Assembly: GCA_963700255.1 (NCBI GenBank)
Contig: CAVOWW010000004.1
Coordinates: 28,950-92,949 of the forward strand
Length of the DNA stretch: 64,000 bases
Direction: 5' to 3'
From: UBA10649 sp963700255
GTDB lineage: Bacteria > Actinomycetota > Actinomycetes > S36-B12
The notes under the pieces are model-generated. The model saw only the letters and a program-made list of their open reading frames with translations. It did no database searches and had not been told where the DNA came from. A program made the position numbers and the translations under genes. Position 1 is the stretch's first letter; each line of letters begins with the position of its first letter. Below, piece by piece: positions 1-10,222 of the stretch.

Positions 1-1474
1 GACCGGTGCGACCGGCTACGTCGGCGGCCGCCTCGTCCCCCAGCTCCTCGCGCAGGGACACCGGGTCCGCGTCATGGCCAGGCACCCGGAGAAGCTGCGC
101 GACGTTCCCTGGCTGGGCGACGTCGACGTCGTCGCGGGCGACGCGGGTGACCCGGACGCCGTCAGCCGCGCCATGGCGGGCATGGACGTCGCCTACTACC
201 TGCTGCACTCCATCCAGGAGGGCCCTGGCCTGGAGGACACCGAGCGGCGGATGGCCCAGACGTTCGCCGACGCCGCCCGGGGCAGCGACCTGCGCCGCAT
301 CGTGTACCTCGGTGGGCTGGCGCCCGAGATCCCCATCGCGCGGATGTCACCGCACATGAGGTCCCGCGTCGAGGTCGGGCAGGCGCTGCGGAGCTCGGGC
401 GTGCCCGTGGCGGAGTTCCGCGCCGCCGTGATCATCGGCTCAGGCTCGGCGAGCTTCGAGATGCTGCGCTACCTGACGGAGCGGCTGCCCGCCATGATCA
501 CGCCCACCTGGGTGCGGCAGAAGACCCAGCCCATCGCCATCCGCGATGTGCTCCGCTACCTCGTGGGCGCCGTCGACCTGCCGTCGACCGTCAGCCGGCC
601 GCTGGAGATCGGCGGCCCGGAGGTGCTGACGTACCAGCAGATGATGCAGCGGTACGCCGCGGTCGCCGGCCTGCGACCGCGGGTGATCATGCCGATCAAC
701 CTGCTCACTCCCGGGCTCTCGAGCCACTGGGTCAACGTCGTCACGCCCGTGCCCCGGGCGATCGCACGGCCCCTGGTGCAGTCGCTGCGTCATCCGTCCG
801 TGTGCCACGAGCACGACGTCGCGACCTGGATCCCGGACCCCCCGGGCGGACTGGTGTCGTTCGACGATGCCGTCCGCCAGGCCCTGACGCGGATTCGCGA
901 TGCCCAGGTCGTCACCCGCTGGACGGGCGCCTCGGTCCCCGGCGCGCCGAGCGACCCGCTGCCCAGTGATCCCGCGTGGTCCGGCGGCACCCTGTACGAG
1001 GACATCCGGGTGCGGCACTCGACCGCGTCGACGTGGGAGCTGTGGCGAGCCGTCGAGCGCATCGGCGGCGATCACGGGTGGTACTCGTCGGACTTCCTGT
1101 GGGAGGTCCGAGGCCTCCTCGACCGCCTCGTGGGCGGGGTGGGGCTGCGCCGCGGCCGCCGCGACCCCGACGTGCTGGCCGTGGGCGACGTCGTCGACTT
1201 CTGGCGGGTGGAGGAGCGGCTGCCGCCGCACCTGCTGAGGCTGCGGGCCGAGATGAAGAACCCCGGGCTCGCGTGGCTCGAGTTCTCGGTCGAGGCCGAG
1301 GGGGCCGGCTCGGTGCTCCGCCAGCGCGCCGTCTTCTTCCCACGCGGGCTGGCCGGCCACGCCTACTGGTGGGCCGTCGCCCCCTTCCACGCGTTCGTGT
1401 TCCCGCCCATGGCCCGCCGCATCGTGGAGCGGGCCGAGAGTCCCGAGCCCCTCTCCACCAGAATGGCCTCGTGA
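1..1474 (+). CDS. NAD(P)-binding SDR-type protein with C-terminal DUF2867 (5' end outside window)
   Basis: The reading frame is already open at base 2 and starts inside a Rossmann motif (TGATGYVGGR), so only the first few codons are missing; about 490 residues are visible. The N-terminal half is an atypical short-chain dehydrogenase/NmrA-like fold (nucleotide motif, then a YLGGLAP segment). The last ~160 residues, from about VRHSTASTWELWRAVERIGGDHGWYSS, resemble the DUF2867 domain often fused to such reductases. No substrate can be named from sequence. The stop overlaps the GTG start of the haemoglobin gene (GTGA), so the two are probably co-translated. Family assignment is firm, function is not. 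Confidence 0.82.
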   Translation, partial: TGATGYVGGRLVPQLLAQGHRVRVMARHPEKLRDVPWLGDVDVVAGDAGDPDAVSRAMAGMDVAYYLLHSIQEGPGLEDTERRMAQTFADAARGSDLRRIVYLGGLAPEIPIARMSPHMRSRVEVGQALRSSGVPVAEFRAAVIIGSGSASFEMLRYLTERLPAMITPTWVRQKTQPIAIRDVLRYLVGAVDLPSTVSRPLEIGGPEVLTYQQMMQRYAAVAGLRPRVIMPINLLTPGLSSHWVNVVTPVPRAIARPLVQSLRHPSVCHEHDVATWIPDPPGGLVSFDDAVRQALTRIRDAQVVTRWTGASVPGAPSDPLPSDPAWSGGTLYEDIRVRHSTASTWELWRAVERIGGDHGWYSSDFLWEVRGLLDRLVGGVGLRRGRRDPDVLAVGDVVDFWRVEERLPPHLLRLRAEMKNPGLAWLEFSVEAEGAGSVLRQRAVFFPRGLAGHAYWWAVAPFHAFVFPPMARRIVERAESPEPLSTRMAS

Positions 1475-1905
1475 CCGACGAGCAGACGGCTGGCACCCCG
1501 CCCTACGACGACTTCGGCGGCGAGGAGTTCTTCACCTCCCTCGTGGCGGCGTTCTATGCACGGGTGGCGCATGACCCGATCCTGCGGCCGATGTACCCCG
1601 ACGCCGACCTGGCCGCGGCCGAACGCCGGCTGCGCCTGTTCCTCATGCAGTACTGGGGCGGACCGACGACCTACAACGACGAACGCGGCCATCCGAGGCT
1701 GCGGATGCGGCACATGGACTTCACCATCGACTCCGCCGCGCGCGACCGGTGGCTGTCCCTCATGCACGATGCGATGGTCGAGCAGGACCTCACCCCCGAC
1801 CAGGAGACGCAGCTGTGGATGTACCTGGTGAGCGCCGCCTTCGCGATGCAGAACGTCCCTGACGAGCCGTACGGCCAACCCCTACCCACGGAGACCCGTC
1901 CATGA
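1471..1905 (+). CDS. glbO: Group II truncated haemoglobin
   Basis: The 144-residue protein has the short 2-on-2 globin pattern of actinobacterial trHbO: an early FFTSLVAAFYARVAHDPILRPMYPD block, a YWGGP turn, RLRMRHMDFTI with the proximal His region, and DRWLSLMHDAM. These proteins bind haem and O2/NO and are linked to oxygen and nitrosative stress handling; that role is family knowledge. The GTG start at 1471 is chosen because it overlaps the upstream stop (GTGA) and the protein begins at normal length; an open frame extends further upstream but is antisense-like filler. The stop overlaps the ATG of the glucosidase gene. Confidence 0.9.
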   Translation: MTDEQTAGTPPYDDFGGEEFFTSLVAAFYARVAHDPILRPMYPDADLAAAERRLRLFLMQYWGGPTTYNDERGHPRLRMRHMDFTIDSAARDRWLSLMHDAMVEQDLTPDQETQLWMYLVSAAFAMQNVPDEPYGQPLPTETRP

Positions 1906-3629
1906 CCGTCGATGCCACCCGCCCCGACCCGTCGAGCGACTGGTGGCGGCACGCCGTCGTCTATCAGGTCTACCCCCGCTCGTTCGCCGACAGCGACGGC
2001 GACGGCATGGGCGACATCCCCGGGCTCATCTCCCGGCTGGACTACCTCTCCGACCTCGGCGTCGACGCGATCTGGATCTCGCCGTACTACACGTCACCTC
2101 TGCACGACGGCGGCTACGACGTCGCCGACTACCGCTCGATCGATGCACGCCTCGGCACGATGGACGACGTCGACGCCCTCATCTCGCAGGCCCACGACCG
2201 CGGGATCCGCGTGATCATGGACATCGTCCCCAACCACACGAGCAGCGAGCACGTCTGGTTCCAGGAGCTGCTGGCCTCCGATCCCGGATCGGCCGCCTGG
2301 GACCGGTACATCGTCCGGGAGGGCACCGGTCCGGATCGTGAGACCCCGCCCAACAACTGGAAGAGCGTGTTCCACGGCCGCGGCTGGTCCCACGTGCGCG
2401 ATGCCGGGGGCAACCCGACCGGCTACTGGTACCTGCACCTCTTCGACACCACCCAGCCCGACCTGAACTGGCAGAACGCCGAGGTGCACGCGGAGTTCCG
2501 CGACATCCTGCGGTTCTGGTTCGACCGCGGCATCGACGGCTTCCGCATCGACGTCGCCCACGGGCTCGTCAAGGAGGAGGGCCTGCCGGACTTCGAGTAC
2601 CTCGACCCCGAGTCCGATGTCGACCCCGGCCACCCCTCGTTCGAAGCGCCGGCGATGTTCGACGAGGACGTCGCACACGCGCCCTTCTGGGACCAGGACG
2701 GCGTGCACGAGATCTACCGCGAATGGCGGGCGGTCGCCGACGAGTACGACCCGCCTCGCATCTTCTGCGGCGAGACCTGGGTGCCGAACCCCGAGCGACT
2801 CGCGCGCTACCAGCGTCCTGACGAGCTGCACACGTCATTCAACTTCGCCTACCTCGAGGCCGGCTGGGACGCGCAGAAGATGCGCGCCTCCATCGACGAC
2901 ACCATCGCCAACCACGCGAAGGTCGGAGCGCCGCCCACCTGGGTGCTCTCGAACCACGACGTCATCCGGCATCGCACCCGCATGGCTCCGGTCACGCCCG
3001 GGGGTGAGCGCGACCTCGACCGAGGCCTGCGCCGGGCCCGCGCAGCGACTCTCTTCACCCTGGCGCTCCCGGGATCCATGTACCTCTACCAGGGCGAGGA
3101 GCTCGGCCTCCCGGAGGTCACGGACCTCCCGGACGCTGCGCGGCAGGATCCGGCGTGGCATCGCAGCGGCGGCACGGACGGCCTCCGTGACGGCTGCCGC
3201 GTCCCGATCCCGTGGTCCGGGGACGCCCCGTCGTACGGCTTCGGCCCCGGCGCAGAGTCCTGGCTGCCCCTGCCGGACGAGTGGGCGGGCCTGTCCGTGG
3301 CCAGCGAGCTGGGCGTCGAGGGATCGACGCTGGAGATGTACCGGCAGGCGCTTCGGCTCCGCCGGACGTCGCCGTCGCTGGGCGAGGGCCCGCTCGAGTG
3401 GCTCGATGCGCCGGAGGGCCTCCTGGCCATGCGGCGCGCGGCCCCGGACGGCAGCGGGACCATCGTGGCGATCAACCTCAGCGACGCAGCAGTGCGCCTG
3501 CCGGCATCGTGGGGTGTCGATGTGCGGCTCGCCTCGAGCGAGGACGTGGCAGTGCTCGCGACCGATGCCGGCGTCGAGTCCCTGGCGGTGGGCGGCGAAA
3601 CCGCTCTGTGGCTCACCTCCACGTCCTAG
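1902..3629 (+). CDS. GH13 family alpha-glucosidase / oligo-1,6-glucosidase
   Basis: A 575-residue glycoside hydrolase family 13 enzyme of the alpha-glucosidase/trehalose-6-phosphate-hydrolase group. It opens with WWRHAVVYQVYPRSFADSDGDGMGD, and carries the four GH13 regions: DIVPNHTS, GFRIDVAHG (nucleophile Asp), CGETWVP (acid/base Glu) and VLSNHDV. It should act in the cytosol on short alpha-glucosides such as maltose, isomaltose or sucrose. ATG overlaps the haemoglobin stop (ATGA), forming a three-gene overlapping run. The actual linkage preference cannot be read from the motifs. Confidence 0.93.
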   Translation: MTVDATRPDPSSDWWRHAVVYQVYPRSFADSDGDGMGDIPGLISRLDYLSDLGVDAIWISPYYTSPLHDGGYDVADYRSIDARLGTMDDVDALISQAHDRGIRVIMDIVPNHTSSEHVWFQELLASDPGSAAWDRYIVREGTGPDRETPPNNWKSVFHGRGWSHVRDAGGNPTGYWYLHLFDTTQPDLNWQNAEVHAEFRDILRFWFDRGIDGFRIDVAHGLVKEEGLPDFEYLDPESDVDPGHPSFEAPAMFDEDVAHAPFWDQDGVHEIYREWRAVADEYDPPRIFCGETWVPNPERLARYQRPDELHTSFNFAYLEAGWDAQKMRASIDDTIANHAKVGAPPTWVLSNHDVIRHRTRMAPVTPGGERDLDRGLRRARAATLFTLALPGSMYLYQGEELGLPEVTDLPDAARQDPAWHRSGGTDGLRDGCRVPIPWSGDAPSYGFGPGAESWLPLPDEWAGLSVASELGVEGSTLEMYRQALRLRRTSPSLGEGPLEWLDAPEGLLAMRRAAPDGSGTIVAINLSDAAVRLPASWGVDVRLASSEDVAVLATDAGVESLAVGGETALWLTSTS

Positions 3630-3697
3630 TCTGACGACGTGGAGGTCGAGATCGAGCTGCAGCTGGTCGGTGCCGACACGTCAGGGGCGTTGCCAGC

Positions 3698-4906
3698 GTG
3701 ACGACCATCCGCCACATCGTCACGTCCCACGAGCACGAGCTGGTCGCCCTCCGACGCCTCCTGCATGCCCAGCCCGAGGCATCCGGTGCCGAGCACGCCA
3801 CCACTGAGGTGATCGTGGAGCGGCTCAGCGTCGAGGGACTGCGGCCGACCGTCTTCGCCATGGGCACCGGCGTGATCTGCGACATCTCCCTCGACCCCGA
3901 CCGTGAGCCTGACCCGTCCTCGATGCCGACGGTGGCCCTGCGCGCCGACATCGACGGCCTGGCGATGGAGGACCTCACCGGGGCCCCCTACCGGTCGCGG
4001 ACGCCCGGCCTCGCGCATGCGTGCGGCCATGACGTGCACACCGCGGCGGTCCTCGGCGCGGGTCTGGCCCTGCTCGAGTCACGGCGGGCGCATCCGCGCA
4101 ACGCCGTCGTGCGGCTGATCTTCGAGCCCGCCGAGGAGGCCGTGCCCGGCGGTGCCGTCGGTGTCATCGACGAGGGCGGGCTCGCCCACGTGCGCTCCAT
4201 CTTCGGAGTGCACTGCGACCCCAAGCTCGACGTCGGATCCCTGGGGATCCGCGCCGGGGCGCTCACCTCGGCCGCCGACCAGTTCGAGCTCACGCTCTCC
4301 GGCCCCGGCGGCCACACCGCCCGCCCGCGAGAGACCGTCGATCTCGTGCGCTGGACGGCGCGCATCGTCGAACGCCTCTGGGACGAGGTGCAGGAGCATC
4401 TCGAGGCCCCGGTCACGCTCGTCTTCGGCGCCGTGCACGCGGGGGCCGCGGCCAACGTGATTCCCGCCACCGCCACCCTGCGCGGGTCCTTCCGCACCCC
4501 GGACCGACCCACGTGGGCTGCGGGCGAGCGGGTCATCCGGGAGGTGCTCGCCGCCCTCACCGCCGGGACGGACATCGGCCCGGCTCCGCACTGGCGCCTG
4601 GACTACACGAAGGGCCTGCCTCCGGTGGTCAACGACGCCGCCACCACGGCCCTGGTCCGTCGCGTCGTGTCGCGGGAGTTCGGTGCCAAGGCGGTTGCCG
4701 AGACCCCTCAGTCGATGGGCGGCGACTCCTTCGCCTGGTACACCGAGCAGGTGCCGGGCACCTACGTGCGACTCGGCACGCACGATCCAGCGTCCGGCTC
4801 GGAGCGCCAGGACCTCCACTCGGCGACCTTCGACGTGGACGAGCGCGCCATCGCCATCGGCGCCCGGCTTCTGGCCGCCTGCGCCCTCGCCGCCCTCGAC
4901 TCCTGA
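3698..4906 (+). CDS. M20 family metal-dependent amidohydrolase
   Basis: A 402-residue M20D-type amidohydrolase (hippurate/IAA-amino-acid hydrolase group). Visible are ALRADIDGL, the metal motif HACGHDVHTA, the EPAEEA acid pair, GGHTARP of the lid domain, and a late GDSFAWY motif. These enzymes cleave N-acyl amino acids or related amides in the cytosol. The start is a GTG at 3698 with no strong ribosome site; 68 bases without a clear signal separate it from the glucosidase. Specific substrate unknown. Confidence 0.9.
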   Translation: MTTIRHIVTSHEHELVALRRLLHAQPEASGAEHATTEVIVERLSVEGLRPTVFAMGTGVICDISLDPDREPDPSSMPTVALRADIDGLAMEDLTGAPYRSRTPGLAHACGHDVHTAAVLGAGLALLESRRAHPRNAVVRLIFEPAEEAVPGGAVGVIDEGGLAHVRSIFGVHCDPKLDVGSLGIRAGALTSAADQFELTLSGPGGHTARPRETVDLVRWTARIVERLWDEVQEHLEAPVTLVFGAVHAGAAANVIPATATLRGSFRTPDRPTWAAGERVIREVLAALTAGTDIGPAPHWRLDYTKGLPPVVNDAATTALVRRVVSREFGAKAVAETPQSMGGDSFAWYTEQVPGTYVRLGTHDPASGSERQDLHSATFDVDERAIAIGARLLAACALAALDS

Positions 4907-4910
4907 GCGG

Positions 4911-5573
4911 CTAGCGAACGACGTGCAGGGCGAGCCGCGCAGCCGGCCCGCTGGAGTACACGAACACCTGCCCGCGGGGGGTGCTGAACCGCTTCCAGGG
5001 GCCGGACGTGGCGGCGGACACCTTGGCGCGGTCGGTCGTGATCATGCCCAGCTGGCGGGCCGCGTGCAGGGCCCGCAGCGGCAGGCCGCCGAACGTCGGG
5101 CGTTCCCAGATCTCCTCGGCGACGGCCTCCTGCGCGCGCGGCGGCAGTCCGGCGCTGCGGCCGTCGAACTCCGCAGTGGCGTCATCGACGACGGGGACGA
5201 GATCGCCCGAGACGCCGAAGAACGGCAGCTGCCAGCCGTCGGTGGGCGGCAGGTGCTGCAGGGTGGGGGCCGCGCCCACCGGGACCGTGGCCCGCGGCAG
5301 CCCGCCGGGGCTCATGCCCGACACGGCGTCCGCGCGAAGGAGGTCCGCGAACGCGCCCAGGGGCACGATGGCGTCCGTCGCGTCCACCTCGTCCACCGGC
5401 CCCGCGGTCGGAACCGCGATGAACACCAGGACGCCCAGGGGCGGCGACGTGAACACGCCCAGCGCGTTCGCCGCGGTCACGACGCGGGCGGGCAGGCTCT
5501 CGTCCCAGCGCAGCTGCCGGCGGCAGAAGCCCTCGAGTGCACGGGCCTCGGGCTCTGCGAGTCGAATTGTCAC
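4911..5573 (-). CDS. Uncharacterised actinobacterial protein next to thioesterase and EttA
   Basis: A 220-residue soluble protein with no motif that I can assign to a catalytic family. It has a hydrophobic GVLVFIAVPT strand and a C-terminal KRFSTPRGQVFVYSSGPAARLALHVV stretch. The GTG start overlaps the stop of the thioesterase gene (GTGA), so it is the last gene of an ettA-thioesterase-unknown operon. The ORF convergently meets the amidohydrolase with only four bases between them. A real gene by length, codon pattern and overlap; function unknown. Confidence 0.7.
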   Translation of the reverse strand: MTIRLAEPEARALEGFCRRQLRWDESLPARVVTAANALGVFTSPPLGVLVFIAVPTAGPVDEVDATDAIVPLGAFADLLRADAVSGMSPGGLPRATVPVGAAPTLQHLPPTDGWQLPFFGVSGDLVPVVDDATAEFDGRSAGLPPRAQEAVAEEIWERPTFGGLPLRALHAARQLGMITTDRAKVSAATSGPWKRFSTPRGQVFVYSSGPAARLALHVVR

Positions 5574-5991
5574 GTCGTGATTGTCGATGGCTCCAGCAGC
5601 GCCCGCAACTCAGCCGGGATTCGAATGGGGCGATCGGTCGCCGGGTCGACGACGGCCAGCAGGCTGCTCGCCTCGGCCGCCAGGTCGCCGTGCTCGTCGA
5701 GGATCCGGTAGTTGATCGTGTACGAGGAGTTGCCCAGCTTGGAGATCCAGGTCTCGATGACGATCGGCTCGGGCGCCAGCAGCAGGGGCTTGCGATGGGT
5801 GATCTCCTGCTTGACGACGACCTGGGCGAACGTCGCCGACCGCACCAGGTCAAGGTCGTGGATCATGCCCATCCGGGCCTCTTGCAGGTAGTCGTGGAAG
5901 ACCACGTTGTTCACGTGCCCGAGTGGATCGAGGTCGCTGAACCGTCGATACACGGGGATCCGCAGGACGCGGTCGTCGGCCATGTCGGCCA

Positions 5992-5992
<1 letters not shown>
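5570..5992 (-). CDS. Acyl-CoA thioesterase, hotdog fold (4HBT/FcbC type)
   Basis: About 140 residues with the single-hotdog 4-hydroxybenzoyl-CoA-thioesterase signature: RFSDLDPLGHVNNVVFHDYLQEAR, where the Asp of DPLGHVNN is the usual catalytic residue, followed by the long strand KLGNSSYTINYRILDE. It hydrolyses a thioester, probably an acyl-CoA. The GTG at 5992 shares one base with the ettA stop (TAGTG); an ATG three codons on (5983) is equally possible. Longer upstream reading lacks domain homology and would run inside ettA. Middle gene of a three-gene operon. Confidence 0.85.
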
Positions 5993-7689
<1,697 letters not shown>

Positions 7690-7697
7690 AACCGCTG

Positions 7698-7703
7698 AGC
7701 CTA
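7698..7703 (-). promoter_or_regulatory. Leaderless minus-10 element for ettA
   Basis: TAGGCT on the minus strand, eight bases from the ettA ATG and with no Shine-Dalgarno between. Matches the TANNNT form seen before other starts in this window. Confidence 0.55.
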
Positions 7704-7758
7704 GTGGGCGGGCCCCGACCCCCGATCCGACGCTGGGCCGGGGCAGGCACCGGGCAGG

Positions 7759-8259
7759 TCAGGCCGCCGACGCCTCCGTGCCGGTGGTCTCGAGGATCTC
7801 ACCCGTCTCCGGGTCGACGAGCTCCTCCATGCCGCCCTCGACCATGGCGTCCGCAAGCGCGCGCCGCTCGCTCTCGACGACGGACTCCCGCTTCACTCGG
7901 GTGAACGTGGCGATCCCCCTGGCGAGGTCGGGCCCGACGGAGAACGCCTCGATGTCGGAGTAGCGCACCGTGTGCGTGTGATCGCCGCAGGGGCGCTGGA
8001 CCTCGCGGCTGCGCAGGCGCCCGACCACGAGCACGGGCATCCCCTTCGTCACGGTCTGGACCACGTTGTGCGCAAGCCCCCGCCAGCACGAGACCGTGAA
8101 GTAGTGGGTGTCGCCGTCGATCCATCGGTCGTTCGCCCGATCGAACCGACGCGTGCCGGCCGCAACCCGGAAGGACGCGACGGGCTCGCCCGACTTGGTG
8201 AAGCGCAGCTCGACGTCGTTCACGACGTTGCCGACGATCGGGAAGGTGATGTCGTTCAT
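7759..8259 (-). CDS. ssb: Single-stranded DNA-binding protein, SsbB-like
   Basis: A 166-residue OB-fold SSB: it opens MNDITFPIVGNVVNDVELRF and carries the fold-defining RRFDRANDRWIDGDTHYFTVSCWRGLAHNV. It binds single-stranded DNA. The C-terminus ends ETTGTEASAA and lacks the acidic DDDIPF tip used to recruit partners, so this is probably the second, competence- or stress-type SSB rather than the main replication SSB. The start is the ATG at 8259, which has GGAG seven bases ahead; the frame is open further upstream but unconserved. Confidence 0.9.
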   Translation of the reverse strand: MNDITFPIVGNVVNDVELRFTKSGEPVASFRVAAGTRRFDRANDRWIDGDTHYFTVSCWRGLAHNVVQTVTKGMPVLVVGRLRSREVQRPCGDHTHTVRYSDIEAFSVGPDLARGIATFTRVKRESVVESERRALADAMVEGGMEELVDPETGEILETTGTEASAA

Positions 8260-8314
8260 TCGGTTCTCCTGGTCGCTCCCCGGGTGACTCCCGGCTGACG
8301 ACGAGGATTCCTCC

Positions 8315-8340
8315 GCCGAGGGCGCGCGGGCGCCCTCGGC
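8315..8340 (-). terminator. GC-rich perfect hairpin between the 8.4-kb gene and ssb
   Basis: An 11-bp perfect stem (GCCGAGGGCGC) with a four-base loop lies downstream of the 8399-8809 gene and upstream of ssb on the same strand. No T-run follows, so it could terminate or merely attenuate. Confidence 0.4.
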
Positions 8341-8398
8341 CTCAGCGCTGTGGAGCCGAACCCGATCAGGTGCGTCCTGTGGACGCACGGAAGGCACA

Positions 8399-8809
8399 TC
8401 AGGCAGGCAGCGCACGCGCCCTGTTGTTGCGCGGGTTGTGCTCGAGCTCGATGAGGCCGAGCTGCTCCAGCAACGGCGGCAGGTACATCCCGAACCGGCC
8501 GCGATATCCCTTGCGCAGGCCGTACCAGCCCCCCACCGGATTGTCGGCCGAGCGGCCCCACGCCTCGATGGTCCCGTCGGCAGGGTCCTTCGCCTCGTCG
8601 CTCGCTCCGAGGGCCACCCAGTCGCCGGCAGCGACCAGCATCGCGTGCAGGTCGTCGACGGCGCTCGCGTGGTACGTCAGCCTCGTCGCGCCGACCTGGC
8701 ACACCAGGACCGCTGGTTCGGCGGCGTCATCCCGGTACATCGTGTACCGGGACGTGCCCGGCGCTGTCGTCAGCTCCCAGGGGTCGTCCTTCGTTCCGGT
8801 GCCCGCCAT
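8399..8809 (-). CDS. Conserved actinobacterial protein, DUF6855-like
   Basis: A 136-residue protein starting MAGTGTKDDPWELTTAPGT, with the conserved block GTIEAWGRSADNPVGGWYGLRKGYRGRFGMYLPPLLEQLGL. I recognise the pattern as a small uncharacterised family common in actinobacteria (DUF6855 is my recollection of the name, not verified). The start at 8809 is set by a strong GGAGGAG eight bases upstream; the frame is open for 14 more codons. No catalytic motif. Confidence 0.8.
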   Translation of the reverse strand: MAGTGTKDDPWELTTAPGTSRYTMYRDDAAEPAVLVCQVGATRLTYHASAVDDLHAMLVAAGDWVALGASDEAKDPADGTIEAWGRSADNPVGGWYGLRKGYRGRFGMYLPPLLEQLGLIELEHNPRNNRARALPA

Positions 8810-8886
8810 CCGCCACTCCTCCTGGTCCGGCCCCCGCACGAAGCCCACCACATCACGTACCGGACATCAAGGCCTCCGATCCGCCC

Positions 8887-8892
8887 TAGGCT
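8887..8892 (+). promoter_or_regulatory. Leaderless minus-10 element for the MFS gene
   Basis: TAGGCT followed by exactly six bases and then the GTG start, with no ribosome-binding site: the geometry of a leaderless actinobacterial transcript. Confidence 0.6.
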
Positions 8893-8898
8893 GCGGTC

Positions 8899-10176
8899 GT
8901 GACTCGCCGCATCCATCGAGCGTGGTGGGTGGCCGGAGTCACCTTCCTGGTGCTGCTCGCATCTGCGGCCTTCCGCTCGTCCGTGGGCGTGATGATCGTC
9001 CCGTTCGAGGAGGAGTTCGGCTGGAGCCGGTCGGCGACGTCGCTGGCCGTGTCGGTGAACCTGGTGCTGTACGGGCTGACAGCACCTTTCGCCGCCGCCC
9101 TGATGGAGCGATTCGGGATCCGGCGCATCGCCGCGCTCGCGCTGCTGCTCATCTGCGCCGGCACGGGCCTGACCCTGGTGATGACGGACTCCTGGCAGCT
9201 CGTCGTGCTCTGGGGCGTCCTGGTCGGCCTTGGCACCGGCTCCACGGCGCTGGTCTTCGGTGCGCTGGTCACGAGCCGCTGGTTCGTGAAGCGGCGCGGC
9301 CTGGTCCTGGGGGTCCTCGGCGCCGCCTGGGCCACCGGCCAGCTCGTGTTCCTGCCGGTCATCGCCAGCACCATCGAGCACGGCGGCTGGCGGACAGCCT
9401 CGGCCGCCATCGCGGTGGCCTGTGCCGTCCTCATCCCGCTGGTGTGGTGGGTGGTCGCCGACCGGCCGGCCGACGTGGGGCTGCGCCCGTACGGCGCCAG
9501 CGGCGAGCTCACCGAGGCGGAGCAGGAGCGCAACGCCACCCACAGCGGATGGGCGGCCGCCCGGACGGCCGTCACCACACTCGTCGATGCGGGCCGCACC
9601 CGCGCCTTCTGGCTGCTGGCCGGGACGTTCTTCGTCTGCGGCTGGACCACCAACGGGATCATCAGCACCCACTTCGTCCCGGCGATGCACGACCACGGCA
9701 TGGCGGCCACGGCCGCCGCCAGCCTGCTCGCCGTGGTCGGGCTGTTCGACATCATCGGCACGATCGGCTCCGGCTGGCTCAGCGACCGGGTCGATCCGCG
9801 GATCCTCCTCGTCGTGTACTACGCGCTCCGAGGCGCGGCCCTGATCGCCCTGCCCCTCTTCCTCGGTCCTGACATCGACCCACCGCTGCTGGTGGTCATG
9901 GTCTTCTTCGGGCTCGACTGGGTGGCGACGGTCCCGCCGACCGCGTTGCTGTGCGGGCGCATCTTCGGACCAGAGCGTGGTCCCATCGTCTTCGGCTGGG
10001 TGTTCGCCTCGCACATGATCGGCGCCGCTGTGGCCGCCGCCGCCACAGGGATGATCCGCGAAGCGGCTGGGGACTACGCCACCGCCTGGTTCCTCGCCGG
10101 AGGCCTGGCGCTCCTCGCGGCACTCGCGTGCCTGGCGATCCCCCGCACCTCGCAGGCCTCGATCACGTCCTCCTGA
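8899..10176 (+). CDS. Major facilitator superfamily transporter
   Basis: A 425-residue membrane protein with about twelve hydrophobic spans arranged as two six-helix halves. The loop after helix 2 (AALMERFGIRRIAALALL) and the matching loop in the second half (GSGWLSDRVDPRILLVVYYALRG) carry the MFS signature. It resembles the monocarboxylate/oxalate-formate branch of the superfamily; substrate cannot be assigned. GTG start with a leaderless promoter six bases upstream. Monocistronic by appearance. Confidence 0.88.
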   Translation: MTRRIHRAWWVAGVTFLVLLASAAFRSSVGVMIVPFEEEFGWSRSATSLAVSVNLVLYGLTAPFAAALMERFGIRRIAALALLLICAGTGLTLVMTDSWQLVVLWGVLVGLGTGSTALVFGALVTSRWFVKRRGLVLGVLGAAWATGQLVFLPVIASTIEHGGWRTASAAIAVACAVLIPLVWWVVADRPADVGLRPYGASGELTEAEQERNATHSGWAAARTAVTTLVDAGRTRAFWLLAGTFFVCGWTTNGIISTHFVPAMHDHGMAATAAASLLAVVGLFDIIGTIGSGWLSDRVDPRILLVVYYALRGAALIALPLFLGPDIDPPLLVVMVFFGLDWVATVPPTALLCGRIFGPERGPIVFGWVFASHMIGAAVAAAATGMIREAAGDYATAWFLAGGLALLAALACLAIPRTSQASITSS

Positions 10177-10222
10177 CCGATAGCCTCCTGATCGTCGGGC
10201 CGATACCTCCCCGGGAGGGGCA